A stretch of 46,932 nt of DNA from positions 1-46,932 of the forward strand of contig NZ_VSSS01000090.1 in NCBI RefSeq assembly GCF_008123425.1, written 5' to 3'. The DNA is from Bradyrhizobium rifense (GTDB taxonomy: Bacteria; Pseudomonadota; Alphaproteobacteria; Rhizobiales; Xanthobacteraceae). The notes under the pieces are model-generated. The model saw only the letters and a list, made by a program, of their open reading frames with translations. It made no database searches and was not told the DNA's origin. Position numbers and translations under genes: made by a program. Below are positions 33,006-39,424 of this stretch, piece after piece. Every line of letters starts with the position of its first letter. Within the stretch, counting starts at the first letter, position 1.

Positions 33006-33327
33006 CGGATCATCTCTCACAAAGCGGTCAGTATCCCCCGAATATATCCCGGATATTGATGATCGAGGGGCGATATTGAAGGCGCTTTTTGTTGCAGCGC
33101 ATGAGTCCGAAATTGGCCCTTCGCGACCGTCCAGGCGGCGCCTGGCCATGTCCGAAGTTGAGGGTAGACAAGACGTGACTGCACACGCCCGAAATCGGCG
33201 CTGATGACCCATCTGAGACATCGCGCCTAATTGCGTCTGAGGCCGGTTGGGGGCCATTTCTCACCGCGCCCCCTTCTCCAAAGTGCTAGGCTCTAGGCAC
33301 TGGACGAGACCTGCTCTCAGGGGGCGC
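33006..33327. other. Non-coding stretch between divergent genes
   Basis: 322 bases with no convincing gene. Around 33095-33125 lies a block (GCGCATGAGTC... TTGGCCCTTCG) that recurs after the ABC binding-protein gene at about 34325-34352, so that gene is flanked by related short repeats. Confidence 0.5.
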
Positions 33328-34308
33328 ATGCAACGGCGCAAGTTCATCATGGCGCTCGGTGGCGCAGCGGCGACTTGGCCGTTTGTCGCGCGTGCGCAGC
33401 AGGCGGCGAAGCGCATGCGGCGGATCGGGGCTCTCATAGGATTCGCGGAGGATGATCCGGCCACCCAACGCCGTGTTGCCGCTTTCTTGAAGGTGCTCGC
33501 CGATTTGGGCTGGACGCCGGATCGCGACGTCACAATCGACTTTCGTTATGGAGCGGGAGACGCCGACAGAAACCGAGCCTTCGCGAAGGAATTGGTTGGC
33601 CTCAACCCCGATGTAATCCTGACTACCTCCACATCCGCCACTGCGGCCATGCAGCGCGAAACGAGCATTATCCCGGTGGTCTTTGTGACCGTTTCCGATC
33701 CGGTCGGTAGTGGCTTCGTGGCCAGCCTACCCCGACCCGGCGGCAATATTACCGGCTTTATCAATGTCGAGGGTTCGATTGGGGGAAAATGGCTTGAGCT
33801 CCTGAAAGAGGTAGCTCCTCGCACAAAGCGGGCTGGACTCATGTTCAATCCGGCGATTGCTACCTATTTTGACTATTACTGGAAGCCATTCGAAGCTGCG
33901 GCAAGGGCCGCCGGCGTGACGCCGATCCCACTGCCGGTTGGCAACGTTGCCGACATCGAGCAGGCGTTCGCAACAAGGGATCGAGACGACGGCCTCGTTC
34001 TGATGAGCGATGCCTTTTTAACCGTAAATCGGGTCCTGATTAACGAAAAGGCGCTGCAGTTTCGTGTCCCGGTGGTTGCCGGCATCTCTCAAAGCGGTTC
34101 CCTGATTTCTTATGCGCCAGATATCGAGGACCTCTTTCGACGCTCCGCATCCTACGTGGATAAGATACTTCGCGGTGCCTCGCCCGCCGATCTGCCGGTG
34201 CAGTTGCCGACCAAATTCCAACTGATCATCAACCTCAATACCGCAAAGGCGCTCGATCTCACCGTGCCACCGACGCTGCTCGCCAGCGCCGACGAGGTGA
34301 TCGAATAG
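33328..34308 (+). CDS. ABC transporter substrate-binding protein (PF04392 type)
   Basis: A 326-residue periplasmic binding protein. The N-terminus MQRRKFIMALGGAAATWPF is a Tat-type signal (RRKFI) ending VARAQQ. The mature part has RRIGALIGFAEDDPATQRRV, ILTTSTSATAAMQRETS, VFVTVSDPVGSGFVASLPRP and GGNITGF, all typical of the family expanded in Bradyrhizobium. No permease or ATPase is adjacent, so it is an orphan cargo gene. CAGGGGGC precedes the ATG. Confidence 0.92.
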   Translation: MQRRKFIMALGGAAATWPFVARAQQAAKRMRRIGALIGFAEDDPATQRRVAAFLKVLADLGWTPDRDVTIDFRYGAGDADRNRAFAKELVGLNPDVILTTSTSATAAMQRETSIIPVVFVTVSDPVGSGFVASLPRPGGNITGFINVEGSIGGKWLELLKEVAPRTKRAGLMFNPAIATYFDYYWKPFEAAARAAGVTPIPLPVGNVADIEQAFATRDRDDGLVLMSDAFLTVNRVLINEKALQFRVPVVAGISQSGSLISYAPDIEDLFRRSASYVDKILRGASPADLPVQLPTKFQLIINLNTAKALDLTVPPTLLASADEVIE

Positions 34309-34379
34309 AGATGTTGATTTGCTGCGGCGCATGAGTCTCTTCTTGGCCCTTCGGCGAAGTGGCAGCATCGCTCCACAAG

Positions 34380-34477
34380 GTCCGCTTATTGAGGCATGGC
34401 GGACAAGATTTGCTCAGGTTGAGTTCTTCGCATTTTGACCCATTGCAGACCTCGCGGAGAGTTGTCATCTTCACGCA
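34380..34477 (+). repeat. 98-bp upstream block, copy 2
   Basis: Second copy of the block at 31492-31589, aligned without gaps and ending at the start codon of the paralogous gene. Confidence 0.85.
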
Positions 34478-34942
34478 ATGGTCAGCAACTGGCTCGTCGA
34501 CATGCGCACATGGGCGGTCTGTTTGGGGGCTTATTACGCCGCCTGCACCGGCGCAGTTGCCTGTATGGGACCAAGCTTCGAAAGAGGCATCATATTCGAG
34601 CACGTCCCAACCGACATCGATGCACCGATTATAGTCGAGGCGACGCTGTCTGACAGGAGGGAAGTGGGCGATGCAGCCGGTAATCAGATTGTGGTTATGA
34701 ACGTCCATGTTGATCGGGTTATCAAGGGCGCAATCGACGCCAGGACGTTTAGGATAGTTGTTTACGGAACAGACTGTACACGAGCGAGCGTCGGGCAAGG
34801 CATCGTTCTCGGCGATCTCGTAGATGTTCCTCCGCACGGACTTATGTTGAGTGCAAGGGACGGGTCCAACCCCCGAACGTGGTCCAAGGAATTTTTGCAA
34901 AAGCAGTTGGACATTTGGAATGCAGCCCGCAACGACAAATGA
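34478..34942 (+). CDS. Small exported protein, full-length paralogue of the gene at 31590
   Basis: A 154-residue protein. Signal-like segment MRTWAVCLGAYYAACTGAVA after eight residues, then IIFEHVPTDIDAPIIVEATL, VHVDRVIKGAIDARTFRIVV and GQGIVLGDL, matching the paralogue, and a helical C-terminus TWSKEFLQKQLDIWNAARND. Conservation of both the coding part and the 98 bp before it shows an intra-island or ancestral duplication. Function unknown. Confidence 0.75.
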   Translation: MVSNWLVDMRTWAVCLGAYYAACTGAVACMGPSFERGIIFEHVPTDIDAPIIVEATLSDRREVGDAAGNQIVVMNVHVDRVIKGAIDARTFRIVVYGTDCTRASVGQGIVLGDLVDVPPHGLMLSARDGSNPRTWSKEFLQKQLDIWNAARNDK

Positions 34943-35155
34943 TCTTGCAGAGCTGTGAACATTGCCAACGTCCTTGACGGGCGAAATTTGATGTCGGCTT
35001 GTGGCCCTTTTGAGACCTGCCGACTGTCTCTAAGAATGTCTGCTATCAGGGGATGGGCGGAAGAATTTGTTGATGTGACCGACTGAACACCGAGCGCAGC
35101 TTGCTCAGGACTATATCGCAGGCGTTCGCGAACTGATCGAAACTCCGTTGCCCCT

Positions 35156-35268
35156 AAGCATGCTTCAACCGCACGACCCCGGAGGGATCGGGCAACCCCA
35201 AAGGGGGAGGGAAAAACTCCCCTGCAAGCATGCTTATTTTCGGCAACGCTCCTGACGAAGTCGCCCGA
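35156..35268. repeat. AAGCATGCTT repeat, copy B
   Basis: Two AAGCATGCTT palindromes (35156-35165, 35226-35235) flank a GGGGGAGGGAAAAA stretch; ATTTTCGGCAA follows the second. Confidence 0.75.
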
Positions 35269-35356
35269 CGCCCGTCATTGCCGAATGAACACTGTGGCAA
35301 GCGGGGGTCGGCGACGAAAGCGCCGCTGCGTAAACGTTGCTTGCGAGTTGGGCTTG

Positions 35357-35420
35357 TAATGCTTGGCGCCCCTTCACCGGGGGAGGAAAACCGTTCGCGA
35401 AAAGAATGCTTTTGTGGCGG
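35357..35420. repeat. AAGCATGCTT repeat, copy C (diverged)
   Basis: TAATGCTTGGCGCC, then CACCGGGGGAGGAAAA, then AGAATGCTTTTG: the same order with both palindromes eroded. Confidence 0.55.
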
Positions 35421-35531
35421 TTGGGGCAGGCGGACATGGTAGCCCACCCGCCTTTCCGTTGTGCCCGGCCAGTCATCCACCGCAATCCGTAGCGGCTTGC
35501 CTGATCCGCGCGGACCGGTGATCCTTCGCCC

Positions 35532-35945
35532 ATGGGCACCAAGTCGCGCGAGAGGATTTACGGCGCATCTGTCCGGGCTGCGGCAGAGCGGGCGGCGGAA
35601 GCGCGCAAGCAGGCCGACCGGCTCGCCGTCGAAGCGTGGAACGCGCGCATGCTCGGCTTTCAGGGGCCGGCGCAGCCATCGCCGACACTAGGTGATGCGC
35701 TCAATGCGGGGTACACCTACCTCGAAGTGCACTGCCTTGGCTGCGACACCAACCAGACTATCCCGCTGGACATCGTGCGGCGACCAAAGGCTACGCCGAT
35801 CCATGAGCTAGAGCGTTACATGCGGTGCAAGGACTGCTCGCAGGTTCGGGGCTATCCGTACAAGCGCAGCCATCTGGTGGCGTTGCGGCCAACCAAAATC
35901 TCGGCGAGCGATCCGCCATCGACGTGGTGGCCGGGAGAGCGATGA
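35532..35945 (+). CDS. Hypothetical protein with zinc-ribbon-like Cys pairs (137 aa)
   Basis: The first 50 residues are a basic Ala/Arg-rich helix. The second half has HCLGCDTNQTIPLDIVRR and MRCKDCSQVRGYP, two C-x2-C pairs about 36 residues apart, a likely zinc ribbon. The product is of a type I associate with rhizobial islands. It may bind nucleic acid; there is no evidence for more. Its stop region nearly abuts the next gene. Confidence 0.75.
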   Translation: MGTKSRERIYGASVRAAAERAAEARKQADRLAVEAWNARMLGFQGPAQPSPTLGDALNAGYTYLEVHCLGCDTNQTIPLDIVRRPKATPIHELERYMRCKDCSQVRGYPYKRSHLVALRPTKISASDPPSTWWPGER

Positions 35946-35959
35946 TTTGGGGAGCAACA

Positions 35960-36343
35960 ATGAGACAATTGAATAGGGCAGCTCTCATAATCTTGCTGTG
36001 TGTTCAACCGATGGCGGCAAGAGCCGAAGCCGTCAGCGTGCCCGACGATGGGTCGGTGACTGTTGATAAGCCGATCCAACAGATCACTGCCCATTATCGC
36101 CTCAACACGCAGGACGCCGAGCTTGCCAAAAGAGCCGCAGCGGCCTTTACATATGTTGGCATGTGTCGCGGTGTTGGCGTTTCTGATGCAATGGGAGCTA
36201 TCTCGCTCATCATGGGTGCAGACCCTGACGTGCCTTATCAAGCGGCGGCTCTCGCCATCCTCGGCGTTTACACGCGCTCTGCGTTTGGACGCGACAGTTC
36301 GGCAGCGTGCGCGAAGGTCCATGATGACGCTACCAAGCAATAG
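35960..36343 (+). CDS. Exported hypothetical protein (127 aa)
   Basis: Signal peptide MRQLNRAALIILLCVQPMAA then RAEA. The mature part is helical (LNTQDAELAKRAAAAFTYVG, AMGAISLIMGADPDVPY) with two Cys that could pair. GGGGAG stands at the right distance from the ATG at 35960. It follows the zinc-ribbon gene by 14 bases. No family recognised. Confidence 0.7.
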   Translation: MRQLNRAALIILLCVQPMAARAEAVSVPDDGSVTVDKPIQQITAHYRLNTQDAELAKRAAAAFTYVGMCRGVGVSDAMGAISLIMGADPDVPYQAAALAILGVYTRSAFGRDSSAACAKVHDDATKQ

Positions 36344-36427
36344 ATTTCATCGGCGCTGCTCGGCACGCAGCACTTCTGGGAGCGACCCGGCCACAACGAC
36401 GTGGCCGGGGAAACGGTAAGGCTATAG

Positions 36428-37102
36428 ATGTCGATCCTAAACGAAGACGGTTCATCCTCTACAGATGGATTAGATGAATTTTTTCGCGCGGTTGAGCCGA
36501 CGATTAGCGACGCAGAGGACTACCTAAAAGTCGCTCGCGGTACCGTCGCCAACATCCGTCAGGACAGCGATTTTCTCGCTGTCGTCAAGATGCATGCGAC
36601 CATCGAGCCGCTGTTGGGCGATGCGCTCGAACAATCTGTGACGAGAGCACTAAGGCATCCGAAGGTGAACTTCCCCGGTGGCGAGGCGTTGGCAGAATTC
36701 GTCGTCGGCGCAAACTTAGAGTCCAAGATTAGGCTTGCATTGAAGTCGGAGATTATTAGCGACGACAATGCTAAGTTCATACGTGCGCTTGCGCGCGTAA
36801 GAAATCATTACGCGCATGATGTCGGCAATATGCAGAAGAACATCCATGATGCTGCGAGCGATGCTGACAAGCAAGGAGACGGCCTATCCATACTGCGCGA
36901 CCTGATGTCGAGTTCGTCGGGCACGAAGCAGAAGATCACGTCGAAACTAGCGTTCGTCTACTTGAAGCCATTCATGTTCCTTCGATTTGCAAGCTTGCTT
37001 GCCAACCTCCTGCACGGAATTCGACCTCCACCGGCCTTGTCTGGCTTGATGGGGGGACTATTGGGCTTGCAGAGCGATGCCAGCGAGCCAGATAATACCT
37101 GA
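36428..37102 (+). CDS. HEPN/MltR-like domain protein
   Basis: A 224-residue soluble protein. The segment LESKIRLALKSEIISDDNAK followed by RALARVRNHYAHD matches the core of MltR/DUF4145-type HEPN proteins; RNHYAH is the R-x4-H motif that is catalytic in HEPN ribonucleases. The C-terminal 60 residues are hydrophobic. The stop overlaps the SRAP start (TGATG), so the two are translationally coupled. A toxin-like or RNase role is possible; a purely regulatory role like MltR is the alternative. Confidence 0.6.
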   Translation: MSILNEDGSSSTDGLDEFFRAVEPTISDAEDYLKVARGTVANIRQDSDFLAVVKMHATIEPLLGDALEQSVTRALRHPKVNFPGGEALAEFVVGANLESKIRLALKSEIISDDNAKFIRALARVRNHYAHDVGNMQKNIHDAASDADKQGDGLSILRDLMSSSSGTKQKITSKLAFVYLKPFMFLRFASLLANLLHGIRPPPALSGLMGGLLGLQSDASEPDNT

Positions 37103-37764
37103 TGTGCAACCTCTACAGCATCACCACCAACCAAGCGGCGATCATCAACCTGTTTCGCGTCGTCAACCGCTACGTCGGCAATCTCGCGCCGATGCCCGGC
37201 GTCTTCCCCGACTATCCCGCGCCGGTCATCCGCAACAGTGACACAGGCACCGAGCTTGCAATGATGCGCTGGGGCATGCCGCCACCACCGCGTACAGGCG
37301 GCCCGCCGGTCGCCAACATCCGCAACACGTCATCGCCGCATTGGCGCGGTTGGCTCAAGCCGGAGAACCGTTGCCTTGTCCCAGCCAACAGCTTCGCCGA
37401 GTACGCGCCCGAGCCGAACCCGGAGACCAAGAAAAAGGACGTGGTATGGTTCGCCCTCAATGAGGATCGGCGGCTGTTCGCCTTCGCGGGCATCTGGACA
37501 ACGTTCAACGGCGACCGCGGCACCAAGTCAAAGCCGGTGCCGGGGCCACATCAGGTCTACGGCTTCCTGACGACCGTAGCGAATGCGGTGGTGGAGCCGA
37601 TCCACCCCAAGGCCATGCCGGTGATCCTGACGACAGATGAGGAGCGCGACGTATGGATGCGTGCACCGTGGGATGAGGCGAGGGCGTTGCAGCGGCCACT
37701 GCCGGATGATGCGCTGAGGATCGTGATGCGCGGCGCAGAAAAGGAAGATCGGGCGGCCGCATAA
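37102..37764 (+). CDS. SOS response-associated peptidase (SRAP, HMCES/YedK family)
   Basis: SRAP proteins bind single-stranded DNA and shield abasic sites by a covalent link from Cys2. Here Cys2 is present after Met (MCNLYSITTNQ), with the active Asn in ANIRNTSS, the Glu in NSFAEYAPEP and the His in IHPKAMPVIL. The 220-residue length is normal. Coupling to the HEPN-like gene and placement in an island suggest a repair or conflict role rather than a core SOS gene. No LexA-type box was seen before the pair. Confidence 0.92.
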   Translation: MCNLYSITTNQAAIINLFRVVNRYVGNLAPMPGVFPDYPAPVIRNSDTGTELAMMRWGMPPPPRTGGPPVANIRNTSSPHWRGWLKPENRCLVPANSFAEYAPEPNPETKKKDVVWFALNEDRRLFAFAGIWTTFNGDRGTKSKPVPGPHQVYGFLTTVANAVVEPIHPKAMPVILTTDEERDVWMRAPWDEARALQRPLPDDALRIVMRGAEKEDRAAA

Positions 37765-37801
37765 AGAGGAGCCCTGTAGGGAGCCCTTCGCGCAGCTGGG
37801 A

Positions 37802-37888
37802 AAGCATGCTTGGCGTGGCTCCACCGGGGGAGGGAAAATCCCGGATGAAAGCATGCTACTTTTCGCAAATGCCTCTCACAATTGCCGT
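37802..37888. repeat. AAGCATGCTT repeat, copy D
   Basis: AAGCATGCTT (37802-37811), GGGGGAGGGAAAAT, AAGCATGCTA (37849-37858), then CTTTTCGCAAATGCCTCTCA. It lies downstream of the SRAP gene. Confidence 0.75.
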
Positions 37889-37973
37889 CACCCGTACCCT
37901 CGCAGCGAGCGACGGGTTCAACCCCGAGAAAATCCATTCTCGTTAAGCAACCAAGCCCTCTCCGGATCGATCC

Positions 37974-38444
37974 TCACGCTCGCTTCGACCGAAACCCCGA
38001 AAATGCCCAACCAAGGGCGGCACCTACGATCAACACAAACAACGGCACCGCAAGTGCAATTGCAAGCGCCATCCCAAGCGCTCTCCATGGTCGCGCAGGA
38101 CTAAGGACGATCCCTGCCTTGCTGTACAGCTTATCGCTCAACGCTGTTTCAGAACGGTCCCGATATTCTGGATAGAGCCGCCGAAAGTCGGGGAGCTTGT
38201 ACCAACAGTTTGGAGTTGCCGTGTATGTATTCCATGGCCGATCAGGGGCGGTGTAATCCGCGCCTGATTTTCCGCGAGCCTCACGACAATCGACCGGCAA
38301 CATCAGGGTACCGACTTGGCTAAAATCGAGCGACGCTTTCTCAAATTCCTCTTTCACATCTTGGTATGAGACGACGGCCACGCCCATCGCGAATAGCGCC
38401 GATAGAATAATCCATACTCTGAAAAAACCTCGGCCAAAATTCAT
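37974..38444 (-). CDS. Two-span membrane protein of unknown function (156 aa)
   Basis: Membrane helices at about 8-28 (FRVWIILSALFAMGVAVVSY) and 122-147 (ALGMALAIALAVPLFVLIVG) bracket a periplasmic domain with two Cys (VDCREARGKS; PNCWYKLPDF). AT-rich relative to the backbone. It lies 45 bases downstream of the PD-(D/E)XK-like gene on the same strand and could be co-transcribed. No family recognised. Confidence 0.7.
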   Translation of the reverse strand: MNFGRGFFRVWIILSALFAMGVAVVSYQDVKEEFEKASLDFSQVGTLMLPVDCREARGKSGADYTAPDRPWNTYTATPNCWYKLPDFRRLYPEYRDRSETALSDKLYSKAGIVLSPARPWRALGMALAIALAVPLFVLIVGAALGWAFSGFRSKRA

Positions 38445-38489
38445 TTGCGTTTACGCTCGGCTAAACAGCTACAGGGCTCGGCTATTGCT

Positions 38490-38984
38490 CTAGATCGCTT
38501 CCCCTACATCCGTCGCGGTTTCCGCAATCGGCAGAACCTCCGGCAAGACATAGCCAGCCTTCGCAATTTTCTGCAACGCGCTGATTGGCACCATGTGCTT
38601 GTTGTCTCGCGCCGAATATCTCGCCGCCTGCTTCACCAATCCGAAGTCACCATAGTACACTTCCGTCCAGTCGCCGTTTGCATCTATCTTGAGACAAAGA
38701 AGCATATCAGCGTCGCCACGAAACCCGATTTGCGACGCTGCATAATTTGCCTTCACTTGCACCTTCTTGCCCTCTGGCGTGACGGCGTCGTAACCGTTCG
38801 CTCCGCGCGGTGCTTGTTGCAGATTGTAGGCTTCAACCGCGATAAACTCTCCGTAGTCACCTAAAAGATTGCCAAGCCCGGCCCATCTAAAATTGGGAGC
38901 CAACGATTTCAACGTGCGCTGCGACGCAAATAGCGATGCAAGCACGCCTTTCATCGCTTCTAGGCGTTGTTCCTTAGTGATCAT
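38490..38984 (-). CDS. PD-(D/E)XK-nuclease-like protein (DUF6998 type)
   Basis: The 164-residue protein has LLGDYGEFIAVEAYNLQQAP, then GYDAVTPEGKKVQVKANY: the order Glu, Asp, then Gln/Glu-x-Lys is that of PD-(D/E)XK phosphodiesterases with a QVK variant. GFRGDADMLLCLKID and ARDNKHMVPIS follow, as I recall from DUF6998. GAGGGGTGG precedes the ATG. It lies next to the large NDT/TIR-ATPase gene on the same strand, which suggests a shared defence role. Nuclease activity is inferred, not shown. Confidence 0.65.
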   Translation of the reverse strand: MITKEQRLEAMKGVLASLFASQRTLKSLAPNFRWAGLGNLLGDYGEFIAVEAYNLQQAPRGANGYDAVTPEGKKVQVKANYAASQIGFRGDADMLLCLKIDANGDWTEVYYGDFGLVKQAARYSARDNKHMVPISALQKIAKAGYVLPEVLPIAETATDVGEAI

Positions 38985-39239
38985 GTTACCACCCCTCGCG
39001 GGGCCATCTTTTCCATGCAAGCTCACCTGATAGCGGAGCGGCGTTCCGTAACAAGCCTGCTACAAGCGCGCTGCGCAGGTTGTCGGCAAAACGAGTTCCG
39101 TTAGCTACATCGGGGATGTGAGAACGCGATACCGCCGGCCGGCTTTTGTGTATCAGCGGCTACATCGGCGAACGATACCTAAGAGCAAGCGAGATCGCAG
39201 ACGCTACTGTTGGCGCGAGTGCTTCTAACCCCTGTGATC

Positions 39240-39424
39240 TTAGTCCCGCAAACCCTCCAAAAAAGCTGCGTTGACGTAATACACTAGGCCTTCTCCTAGG
39301 CGGTCTCGTTCGGCCTCTAGTCGCTTGTAATCATAGTCGCGGTTGTAGATGAAAACTGGCCTGCCACGTGCATCCGGAATACCGAGGAAGCCGTACCACA
39401 AGAGCAAATCAACATTTGGTGTGG
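39240..39424 (-). pseudogene. Displaced C-terminal end of the NDT/TIR-ATPase gene (frameshift)
   Basis: One base out of frame from the large gene, the minus strand reads TPNVDLLLWYGFLGIPDARG, then RPVFIYNRDYDYKRLEAERD and a plausible end AAFLEGLRD with stop at 39242-39240. This is far more protein-like than the in-frame tail (SCGTASSVFRMHVAG). The original gene therefore probably ran to 39240 and lost a base near 39420-39430, or the sequence has an error, or translation shifts frame here. Confidence 0.7.

Larger units (their letters stand above)
34943..35531. other. Non-coding stretch with repeat copies B and C
   Basis: 589 bases without a convincing gene. Copies B (35156-35268) and C (35357-35420) of the AAGCATGCTT repeat occupy much of the right half. 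Confidence 0.6.
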
